A DNA stretch of 64,000 nucleotides from Deltaproteobacteria bacterium (GTDB taxonomy: Bacteria > Desulfobacterota > Desulfuromonadia > Geobacterales > Pseudopelobacteraceae), in the NCBI GenBank assembly GCA_021779135.1, contig JAJYBH010000001.1, positions 1 through 64,000 of the forward strand. Reading direction: 5' to 3'. The stretch's first letter is position 1, and every line of letters starts with the position of its first letter. Below, piece after piece: positions 56,874-64,000 of the stretch. A model generated the notes under the pieces. It was not told where the DNA came from, made no database searches, and saw only the letters and a program-made list of their open reading frames with translations. The translations under genes and the position numbers were made by a program.

Positions 56874-58868
56874 ATGCTTGACTACGTTTGGCTGATCCCG
56901 TTCTTCCCGCTTGTTGGTTTTCTGATCAACGGATTGCTCGGGAAAAAGATCAAGAATGAGGCGGTCATCGGTGCAATCGGCACCTTGGCGATATTTTCGT
57001 CATTTATTGTCTCCTGCATGGTTCTTCTCGAGATGATAGGTCTATCTCCCGAGAATCGAGTCTTTGAGAAAGTGGTCTTTCCTTGGATTCACTCCGGTAA
57101 CTTCAAGGCGGATATGGCTTTTTTGGTGGATCCGCTCTCCTGTGTAATGATCATGGTCGTCACAGGGGTAGGATCTCTGATTCACCTCTACTCCATTGGC
57201 TATATGCACGGTGAGGAGGGCTTCTACCGCTTTTTCGCCTACCTGAACCTGTTCTGTATGTCCATGCTGCTGCTGGTGCTGGGCGGCAACATGCTTGTCA
57301 TGTTCATCGGCTGGGAAGGTGTCGGTCTCTGTTCATACCTGCTGATAGGTTACTATTTCCACAAAAAATCTGCCGGGGACGCTGCTAAGAAAGCCTTTGT
57401 CATGAATCGCGTAGGCGACTTTGGATTCCTGATCGGCCTGTTTACTCTTTACTGGTGGCTCGGTAGCAACCATAATATTTGGACCATCAACTTCACCGAA
57501 ATCAAAGCTGCGTCACATCTGTTGCCCTACGGAGGCGTTGTAACAATCGCTACTCTATGCTTCTTTGTTGGTGCTACGGGTAAATCGGCTCAGATTCCTC
57601 TCTTTACCTGGCTACCTGATGCCATGGAAGGTCCGACCCCCGTTTCTGCTCTGATCCACGCGGCCACAATGGTCACCGCAGGTGTTTACATGATCGGTAG
57701 AATGAGCTTTGTCTTCATAAAATCGCCCGAGACTATGATGGTTATCGCAGTCGTCGGAGCTGCAACTGCTATCTTTGCAGCTACCATCGGTACTGCGCAG
57801 AATGATATCAAGCGCGTTCTCGCTTACTCTACCGTATCGCAGCTCGGATTCATGTTTCTGGCCATGGGTGTCGGTGCATTTGGGGCCGGTATCTTTCATC
57901 TTATGACCCATGCATTTTTCAAGGCCTGTCTGTTCCTCGGGTCTGGGTCGGTCATTCATGCCATGCACCATGCGCTACATAAAGGACACCTGCACGATGA
58001 TGCCCAGGATATGCGCAACATGGGTGGACTCAGAAAAGCCATGCCAATTACTTTCCTGACATTTCTTGTGTCTACCATCGCAATCTCTGGAATACCCGGT
58101 TTTTCCGGTTTCTTTTCGAAGGACGAGATCCTCTGGCAAGCCTTCGCCAACCCCTATCATGGCAATCTGAATTACTTCCTTTGGGCGACTGGTGCGATAG
58201 CGGCCTGTTTCACAGCCTTCTACATGTTCCGTCTGGTATTCATGACCTTCTTTGGCGAGTGCCGTATCAACAGCAAGGTCAAGGAGCACCTGCACGAGTC
58301 ACCTCTGGTTATCACGATCCCTCTGATGGTGTTAGGTTTTCTTGCTCTGATCGGCGGCTATATTGGTATGCCGAAACTGATGGGAATGCTTCCTAACTAC
58401 TTTGAACATTGGCTTGATCCCGTCTTTGAACTGGCCACAGAATACGGTGCCGCCTATGCACACCATGGCGAACATTCTAGTCATGCACTGGAATGGGGAT
58501 TGATGTTCGGCTCAGTAGTTATTGCCGTGATAGGTATCGGCATTGCAGCCACCATGTATACGAAAAACTCCACGCTGCCTAAACGGTTCACCGACGCGTT
58601 CCCGTCCTTGCACCGTGCCGTATACAACAAGTGGTACATCGATGAACTTTATGATTTTGCTTTTGTTAATCCCTGCAAGTCATTTGGCCAGTTTCTTTGG
58701 AAAGGTTTTGATGTGCTGGTTATTGACGGTGTTGTCAACGGTGTTGCCGGTGTGGTAATGGGATTCAGCGGCATATTCCGTTACATGCAGTCCGGCCTGA
58801 TTTCCAACTATGCCTGGTCCATGGCCTTTGGCGTTGTTGTGATGCTGGGCTACTACGTATTCAAGTAA
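56874..58868 (+). CDS. nuoL: NADH-quinone oxidoreductase subunit L
   Basis: A 664-residue antiporter-like proton pump. FIGWEGVGLCSYLLIGYYF has the key membrane Glu, PLFTWLPDAMEGPTPVSALI and the central KRVLAYSTVSQLG lysine region are present, and the C-terminal lateral helix (HL) extends to the end. AAAGGAG precedes the ATG. The distal pump of the complex. Confidence 0.97.
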   Translation: MLDYVWLIPFFPLVGFLINGLLGKKIKNEAVIGAIGTLAIFSSFIVSCMVLLEMIGLSPENRVFEKVVFPWIHSGNFKADMAFLVDPLSCVMIMVVTGVGSLIHLYSIGYMHGEEGFYRFFAYLNLFCMSMLLLVLGGNMLVMFIGWEGVGLCSYLLIGYYFHKKSAGDAAKKAFVMNRVGDFGFLIGLFTLYWWLGSNHNIWTINFTEIKAASHLLPYGGVVTIATLCFFVGATGKSAQIPLFTWLPDAMEGPTPVSALIHAATMVTAGVYMIGRMSFVFIKSPETMMVIAVVGAATAIFAATIGTAQNDIKRVLAYSTVSQLGFMFLAMGVGAFGAGIFHLMTHAFFKACLFLGSGSVIHAMHHALHKGHLHDDAQDMRNMGGLRKAMPITFLTFLVSTIAISGIPGFSGFFSKDEILWQAFANPYHGNLNYFLWATGAIAACFTAFYMFRLVFMTFFGECRINSKVKEHLHESPLVITIPLMVLGFLALIGGYIGMPKLMGMLPNYFEHWLDPVFELATEYGAAYAHHGEHSSHALEWGLMFGSVVIAVIGIGIAATMYTKNSTLPKRFTDAFPSLHRAVYNKWYIDELYDFAFVNPCKSFGQFLWKGFDVLVIDGVVNGVAGVVMGFSGIFRYMQSGLISNYAWSMAFGVVVMLGYYVFK

Positions 58869-58905
58869 GCGATACTCTGCAATTTGCATAAAGGAGCATG
58901 AATTC

Positions 58906-60534
58906 ATGAGTAACCTATTGAGCCTGACGACATTCCTGCCGATACTGGGTGTCCTGTTGTTGCTGTTTATACCCAAAGACAGCAAAGGAACGCTGCGTAA
59001 TGTTGCACTTGCAACAACAGTCGTGACTTTCATTGTGTCGTTGCCGATAATGTTTGGCTTCCAGAGTAACGCCGAATTTCAGTTCGTAGAGAATATTCCC
59101 TGGATATCAGCCGGCCCGTTTGTCATGCGCTACTTCGTTGGTATCGATGGCATCAGCCTCTGGCTGGTCATCTTGACTACCTTCATCATGCCGATCGCGG
59201 TACTTTCCACCTATACTGCTGTCGAGGAGAAGGTCAAAGAGTACATGATCCTGTTGCTGTTGCTCGAGACCGGAATGCTGGGGGCGTTTATATCCCTGGA
59301 CATGTTTCTATTCTATATCTTCTGGGAAGTCATGCTGATCCCGATGTATTTCATGATTGGTATCTGGGGTGGTAAAAACCGAATTTATGCTGCTGTAAAG
59401 TTTTTCATCTACACCATGGTTGGCTCCCTGCTCATGCTTGTTGCTCTGATCTATCTCTATTTCAAGGGTGTAGAGGCCGGTTTTACCAACTTCGGACTTC
59501 TTCAGTTCTTTAACTTGCAACTACCGCTTGCAACACAGGTTTGGCTGTTCCTGGCCTTTGCCCTGGCCTTTGCAATCAAGGTTCCAATGTTCCCTTTGCA
59601 TACCTGGTTGCCGGATGCCCACACCGAAGCACCAACAGCCGGTTCCGTTATCTTGGCCGCCATACTGTTGAAGATGGGTACGTATGGTTATGTACGTTTT
59701 GCTATACCGCTTTTCCCGGAGGCTGCCCACAAATTTGCTCCTCTCATCGCGACACTGGCAGTGATCGGCATTATCTATGCTGCACTTGTTGCCATGGTGC
59801 AGGAGGATGTCAAAAAATTGGTCGCCTATTCATCTGTTGCCCATCTTGGTTTCGTTATGCTGGGTGTTTTTGCCTTCAATGTTGAAGGTATCACTGGTGG
59901 ACTTCTGCAAATGATTAACCACGGTGTTTCCACCGGCGCTCTGTTCCTTATCGTCGGATTCATTTATGAACGTCGGCACACGCGACTGATTACTGATTTC
60001 GGCGGACTCTCAAAACAGATGCCGATTTTTGCAACCATTTTCATGATTGTAACCTTTTCTTCGATTGGTCTACCTGGTACCAACGGGTTTGTTGGCGAGT
60101 TCCTGGTTCTAATCGGTGCCTTCGAAAGCGAACTGCGCTGGTGGACGATCATCGCTTCTAGCGGTGTGATTCTTTCAGCAGTCTATATGCTCTGGATGTT
60201 CCAGCGGGTTATGTTCGGTGAACTGGACAATCCAAAAAACCAGAAGCTGGCAGACCTGAATGCACGCGAGATTGTTATCATGGTGCCGCTGATCGTTATG
60301 ATATTTGTGATGGGTATTTACCCGAAACCATTTATTGACAAGATGGATCCAGCCATCAAAAAACTGGTATCACAGGTCCGCCCTCTTTCTATGAGTGCCC
60401 AGAAGATGTCGGAAGCCCAGCCGTCACTTCCATCTGGACATACCGGTATTGAAATGCCCGCCGGACACCCCGGCATGTCTCCAGAAACTGATTCACACGC
60501 GGCACCGGTAGCAAATCCACACGAAGCCAAGTAA
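58906..60534 (+). CDS. nuoM: NADH-quinone oxidoreductase subunit M
   Basis: A 542-residue antiporter-like pump. FYIFWEVMLIPMYFMIGIWG holds the conserved Glu, and MFPLHTWLPDAHTEAPTAGS and KLVAYSSVAHLGFV the other channel residues. After the core (about residue 490) there is an unusual hydrophilic tail rich in His, Pro and Gly (GHTGIEMPAGHPGM). This tail is longer than in E. coli NuoM. Confidence 0.97.
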   Translation: MSNLLSLTTFLPILGVLLLLFIPKDSKGTLRNVALATTVVTFIVSLPIMFGFQSNAEFQFVENIPWISAGPFVMRYFVGIDGISLWLVILTTFIMPIAVLSTYTAVEEKVKEYMILLLLLETGMLGAFISLDMFLFYIFWEVMLIPMYFMIGIWGGKNRIYAAVKFFIYTMVGSLLMLVALIYLYFKGVEAGFTNFGLLQFFNLQLPLATQVWLFLAFALAFAIKVPMFPLHTWLPDAHTEAPTAGSVILAAILLKMGTYGYVRFAIPLFPEAAHKFAPLIATLAVIGIIYAALVAMVQEDVKKLVAYSSVAHLGFVMLGVFAFNVEGITGGLLQMINHGVSTGALFLIVGFIYERRHTRLITDFGGLSKQMPIFATIFMIVTFSSIGLPGTNGFVGEFLVLIGAFESELRWWTIIASSGVILSAVYMLWMFQRVMFGELDNPKNQKLADLNAREIVIMVPLIVMIFVMGIYPKPFIDKMDPAIKKLVSQVRPLSMSAQKMSEAQPSLPSGHTGIEMPAGHPGMSPETDSHAAPVANPHEAK

Positions 60535-60566
60535 AAAAGCGTCAATCCGACCGGAGGATATACTAG

Positions 60567-62024
60567 ATGGACATGATTATTATTCCAGCCGTCAACTTTA
60601 CACCGATTCTGCCGGAGATATTCCTCTCTGTGCTAGCCATGGTACTTCTGCTGATCAACGTATTCGTCCCGGGTGATCGCAAAGCCTACCTGGGTTACCT
60701 CAGTTTCTTCGGTATAGTTGCAACGGGCGTACTAGTTGGTGCTGGTTGGGGCGGTCATATCGAGAGCTTTAGCGGCTCGGTAGTACTGGATAATTTTGCT
60801 ACCTTTTTCAAGATGATCTTCCTTGTCGCTGCCGGACTTGCCGTACTCATTTCCGACCAGTACATGGAGCGCGAACAGTGCAACCACGGTGAACTGTACC
60901 CTTTGATTCTTTTCTGTGTAGTCGGCATGATGCTGATGGCTTCGGGTACGGACCTGATGACAATTTTCCTCGGACTGGAGGTCATGTCAGTATCTTTGTA
61001 TGTTTTGGCCGGATTCAATCGAAGCAACAAGAAGTCTAACGAGGCAGGACTCAAGTATTTCCTTCTGGGGGCATTTTCCACAGGCTTCCTGCTGTACGGC
61101 ATGGCCCTGACCTACGGTGCCACTGGAACAACACGTATTGCCAAAATTGCTGCGACAGTCGGCCAGATGACACTTCCTTCGACCAATATCATGCTGGTAG
61201 CTGGCATGCTGCTGATGTTGACCGGATTTGCATTCAAGGTAGCCGCCGCTCCATTTCACATGTGGACCCCTGATGTCTATGAAGGTGCCCCGACTCCCAT
61301 GACCGCATTTATGTCAGCTGGACCCAAGGCCGCCGGTTTTGCAGCCGCCTTGCGTATCTTCCTGGTAGCTCTCCCCACATTGCAGGTTGAGTGGAGTCAA
61401 GTTTTCTGGATCCTTGCGGTATTGACTATGACTGTAGGCAACATCACGGCTCTTCGTCAGGATAACATCAAGCGTATGCTTGCATATTCATCCATTGCAC
61501 ATGCCGGTTATGCCTTGGTCGGCTTTGCTGCCGGTAACCCTACCGGTACGGCAGGCATTCTATTTTACATGTTGTCATACGCATTCATGAATATTGGTGC
61601 TTTTGCCATCATCATTCTGGTTGGCAAGAAGGGAGAAGCCAACGGAAATGTTCAGGACTTCGCCGGGTTCGGAGTCAAGCATCCTGTCCTAGCCGTTGCC
61701 ATGTCAATATTTCTGTTCTCGTTGGCCGGTATGCCGCCTACAGCAGGTTTTATTGGTAAATTTTATTTGTTCTCAGGCGCAATTCAAAAAGGTTACATCT
61801 GGCTGGCGATCATTGGTGTACTTAACAGCGCCGCATCAGTCTATTACTACCTGAGGGTGATGGTTTATATGTACATGAAAGATTCTACTGAAGAATTCGA
61901 CTGGATGCAGGTGACCGCTCCAATGGCACTGTGTGTTGCAATCTCGGTAGCTGGTTCACTGATACCCGGCATTGTCCCATCAATAATCCTCCAATTTGCA
62001 CAACAGGCAATAAAGCTAATCTGA
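60567..62024 (+). CDS. nuoN: NADH-quinone oxidoreductase subunit N
   Basis: A 485-residue antiporter-like pump. LGLEVMSVSLYVLAGFNRSN has the key Glu, FHMWTPDVYEGAPTPMTAFM and NIKRMLAYSSIAHAGYALVG complete the channel pattern. GGAGG precedes the ATG. It is the last gene of nuoA-N; a hairpin terminator follows within 30 bases. Confidence 0.97.
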   Translation: MDMIIIPAVNFTPILPEIFLSVLAMVLLLINVFVPGDRKAYLGYLSFFGIVATGVLVGAGWGGHIESFSGSVVLDNFATFFKMIFLVAAGLAVLISDQYMEREQCNHGELYPLILFCVVGMMLMASGTDLMTIFLGLEVMSVSLYVLAGFNRSNKKSNEAGLKYFLLGAFSTGFLLYGMALTYGATGTTRIAKIAATVGQMTLPSTNIMLVAGMLLMLTGFAFKVAAAPFHMWTPDVYEGAPTPMTAFMSAGPKAAGFAAALRIFLVALPTLQVEWSQVFWILAVLTMTVGNITALRQDNIKRMLAYSSIAHAGYALVGFAAGNPTGTAGILFYMLSYAFMNIGAFAIIILVGKKGEANGNVQDFAGFGVKHPVLAVAMSIFLFSLAGMPPTAGFIGKFYLFSGAIQKGYIWLAIIGVLNSAASVYYYLRVMVYMYMKDSTEEFDWMQVTAPMALCVAISVAGSLIPGIVPSIILQFAQQAIKLI

Positions 62025-62052
62025 CTTAGCTGCTTTTTTGTCATGACACGAA

Positions 62053-62080
62053 AAGGGCGGTCTCCTGGGAGGTCGCCCTT
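62053..62080. terminator. Bidirectional terminator after nuoN
   Basis: AAGGGCG pairs with CGCCCTT around an inner CTCCTGGGAG hairpin; A-runs lie before and T-rich sequence after it. It serves nuoN and the convergent minus-strand DUF2288 gene. Confidence 0.75.
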
Positions 62081-62103
62081 CGTATTTTCGAGTGCGTAAT
62101 TCT

Positions 62104-62406
62104 TCAATGGAATGTCGGCAGGCGCTCCTGGATAAGGACATAGGGGCTGATAATCAGCATGGAGAATTTCTTTGTAACATCATCATTCCACGAATGAATC
62201 TGCTTTGCGGAAGGTTTGCCAATCTTACCATCGTTAATCCACTGCTCAATCGTTGCTATATCGTCTTCCGCAACCTTTAATGCCGCTTCCGCAAGATCAA
62301 GGCTGTCATCAACAAGAATCAAACCTCCACGCTCCAAATGCGCTCGCAGCCAGCTCCATTCGCTTTCATCTATTGTCAGTGCCAGTTCCTCTTTAGACGC
62401 TATCAT
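62104..62406 (-). CDS. DUF2288-like small protein
   Basis: A 100-residue acidic cytosolic protein. The pattern ESEWSWLRAHLERGGLILVD, LDLAEAALKVAEDD and a late YVLIQERLP resembles the DUF2288 family. Function unknown. Its ATG overlaps the stop of the upstream secreted-protein gene as ATGA, so they are co-translated. Confidence 0.75.
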   Translation of the reverse strand: MIASKEELALTIDESEWSWLRAHLERGGLILVDDSLDLAEAALKVAEDDIATIEQWINDGKIGKPSAKQIHSWNDDVTKKFSMLIISPYVLIQERLPTFH

Positions 62407-62792
62407 TTAAAAAAGCCTTTCTCGATGCATTTCTCGCGAACTGCAATGGTATCATCTACGACTTTTTTCTGTTCGATAGACATGGCAGCATAACCTAGTG
62501 TATCAAGTGGTGTTATCACCGTATGAACATATTGCTCGAAATTAATGTTAAGTGGCAGGTTAGTGCTGACGCAGTCACAGAATTTTTCGCGAGCAAATGC
62601 CTTCATGCACTGGTCTGATTTAACCGCAGTGATAGATTGTTGTGCCTTGAGGATCTTCAGTTCCTGTATCTGTTGTTCGAGTTGTCTGATTTTCTCCATC
62701 ATGTCATCCTGCGCAATAGAAGGAAGAACGGATAGAGACAGACAGGACAATATTAATATTAAGCGTTGAAGCATGACCTTTCTCCAATCCAT
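62403..62792 (-). CDS. Small exported protein of unknown function
   Basis: A 129-residue protein with a signal peptide (MLQRLILILSCLSLSVLPSI then AQ). A short coiled coil (MEKIRQLEQQIQELKILKAQ) follows, then a domain with three spaced Cys (CMKAFAREKFCDCV) and one near the end. ATG 62792 has GGAG nine bases upstream; ATG 62774, with AAAGG just before it, is equally plausible. No family recognised. Confidence 0.65.
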   Translation of the reverse strand: MDWRKVMLQRLILILSCLSLSVLPSIAQDDMMEKIRQLEQQIQELKILKAQQSITAVKSDQCMKAFAREKFCDCVSTNLPLNINFEQYVHTVITPLDTLGYAAMSIEQKKVVDDTIAVREKCIEKGFFK

Positions 62793-62811
62793 GTAATGTG
62801 CTCCTGTTGTA

Positions 62812-63822
62812 TCAGGCAACGCAAACAAAATCGAGTCCTTCTTTTAAAGATAGCGGTCGGACGAGTTCTCTGAACTGCTCACGAGCGCCACGGACACCGA
62901 TTGCCACAATAATTGGACCATGTTGGGTTCCAAGTTGATCCACGCTCATTACTGGAGCACCATGCAAAATTCGGCCAATCTTGCGCGGATCAACATCCAC
63001 CCAGCCGGATACGGAGATTCCCTTGTCAGCCAGTTGACGATGCCATGCCCGTCCTTCAAGACCAGCTCCGGCAATGATTACTTTCTGAGTATTCTTGAGA
63101 AAACCTTGGCAGAGATGATAAAGCTTGCAGGCGCGGAATGCCGATGCACTGTACTCAATCATAGTGCGTGTGGCGCGATCGGGATGATCGCGCCAAAAAA
63201 AGAGTGGATACGGCACTCGTGCAAAACGTATTCCCATGTAGGCCATGCGCAACCAAAGATCGTAGTCTTCGGCCCATCCGCAGTCGCGATAACCTCCTGC
63301 AGCTTCAATCAGGCCTCGTCGTGTCATAATAGAGGGATGAACAAATGGAGACTCGACGAAAAGGTCACGCTGGATCAGTTCATGGTTCACAAGGGCATTT
63401 TGCCAGGTTTCGTAGGACAACAAGCCCTGTTTGAGTGTGTTGCGTGGAAAATGACGGAAGTTGCAAGCCACCAGTCCCGTGTCGGCGTGCGTATCCAGAT
63501 ATGTTGCCTGGAGTTCGAGACGCTTGGGATGGCAGATATCATCGCCGTCCATGCGCGCTAACAAGGGAGCTCGACAGGCTGCCAAGCCGCAGTTGAGTGC
63601 AGCCACCAATCCGCCACCATCCCGACGGATAACACGGATCCGGTGATCCATGCGGGCGGCCTCCGCCAAGATGGCGGGTGTATTATCGCTGGAGCCGTCA
63701 TCCACGGCGATCAACTCCCAGTCTCGCAACGACTGCTGCGTGAGAGATTTGAGCGCCGCCGGGAGAAAGGCGGCTTCGTTGCGTACGGGCATGAGAATCG
63801 AGATGCGGGGCAGGGCGGTCAT
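62812..63822 (-). CDS. Family 2 glycosyltransferase fused to a Rossmann-like domain
   Basis: A 336-residue protein. Residues 1-230 are a GT2 domain: ISILMPVRNEAAFLPAAL, AVDDGSSDNTPAIL and ARMDGDDICHP at the metal site. The last 90 residues begin with KVIIAGAGLEGRAWHRQLAD and continue GWVDVDPRKIG, like the N-terminal nucleotide-binding part of PglD-type sugar acetyltransferases, but no hexapeptide repeats follow. GGAG six bases before ATG 63822 sets the start. Joined to the two small genes downstream by a short gap. Acceptor unknown. Confidence 0.82.
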   Translation of the reverse strand: MTALPRISILMPVRNEAAFLPAALKSLTQQSLRDWELIAVDDGSSDNTPAILAEAARMDHRIRVIRRDGGGLVAALNCGLAACRAPLLARMDGDDICHPKRLELQATYLDTHADTGLVACNFRHFPRNTLKQGLLSYETWQNALVNHELIQRDLFVESPFVHPSIMTRRGLIEAAGGYRDCGWAEDYDLWLRMAYMGIRFARVPYPLFFWRDHPDRATRTMIEYSASAFRACKLYHLCQGFLKNTQKVIIAGAGLEGRAWHRQLADKGISVSGWVDVDPRKIGRILHGAPVMSVDQLGTQHGPIIVAIGVRGAREQFRELVRPLSLKEGLDFVCVA

Positions 63823-63896
63823 CAGGACTCCTGTTTTTTCTTGACGAATGAATGACACATCGTAAAGGATATATAAAAACACATAAGGACATCGTA

Positions 63897-64000
63897 GTGA
63901 TAAGCACGCTTCCGGGGTATCAGAACACAATCGGTGACATCGCAGAGAGGCTAGGGCGGCGCGTACACCAGAAGCAATACGCCGTTGGCAGGCGAACCAG
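63897..64000 (+). CDS. Probable start of a divergent gene cut by the window end
   Basis: GTG at 63897 has AAGGA seven bases upstream and opens a frame that stays open to the window edge (34 codons). The N-terminus reads like a soluble basic protein (GDIAERLGRRVHQKQYAV). TATATA-type sequence near 63870 could be a -10. Family unknown; the sequence beyond base 64000 is needed. Confidence 0.35.
   Translation, partial: MISTLPGYQNTIGDIAERLGRRVHQKQYAVGRRT

Overview
The window looks like a chromosomal segment of a Geobacteraceae member (Geobacter, Pelobacter propionicus or Trichlorobacter type; Desulfuromonadales). The inference rests on gene content and order: a complete fourteen-gene nuo operon with an enlarged ferredoxin-tailed NuoF, a split F0 block (atpZ-atpI-atpB-atpE) without F1 genes, pilT between recA and recX and followed by alaS, nickel-pincer genes larB/larC, an archaeal-type leuCD pair, and a full argB-D-F-G-H run. 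No rRNA, tRNA, CRISPR array or intact insertion sequence was seen.

Bases 1-12270 are the end of a surface-polysaccharide/LPS locus: family 2, 4 and 9 glycosyltransferases, a sugar aminotransferase with a hexapeptide acyltransferase, and a methyltransferase with a zinc ribbon. Inside it, 2056-6439 is a tight four-gene set (acyl-AMP ligase, acyl carrier protein, MBOAT, SGNH-like membrane-anchored protein) with the logic of the Gram-positive dltABCD operon. It probably adds an acyl group to the surface glycan, and it is the most interesting system in the window. The stretch around 6440-8900 is AT-richer and may be a recent import.

Bases 12459-17156 hold a PLP aminotransferase, tatA, a cytoplasmic-type chemoreceptor and an outer-membrane protein, separated by strong bidirectional terminators. 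Next come leuCD on the minus strand and larB on the plus strand. Between larB and larC lies an accessory block: two convergent toxin-antitoxin modules with matching operator half-sites, a possible toxin relic, and a SWIM-SNF2 helicase. larC, cinA, a second small accessory block (a BRO-domain gene and an orphan gene), then recA-pilT-recX-alaS and a REC-histidine kinase follow.

Bases 35242-41021 are the arginine pathway from N-acetylglutamate to arginine, with a 118-bp imperfect palindrome between argB and argD. A gspA/gspB-like pair and a lipoprotein follow. The minus-strand block hemL-atpZ-atpI-atpB-atpE faces them across an 18-bp perfect-stem terminator. A recognisable promoter and a 14-bp palindrome precede nuoA-N (46842-62024). 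The window closes with a DUF2288 gene, a small secreted protein, a GT2-Rossmann fusion on the minus strand, and the probable start of a divergent plus-strand gene.
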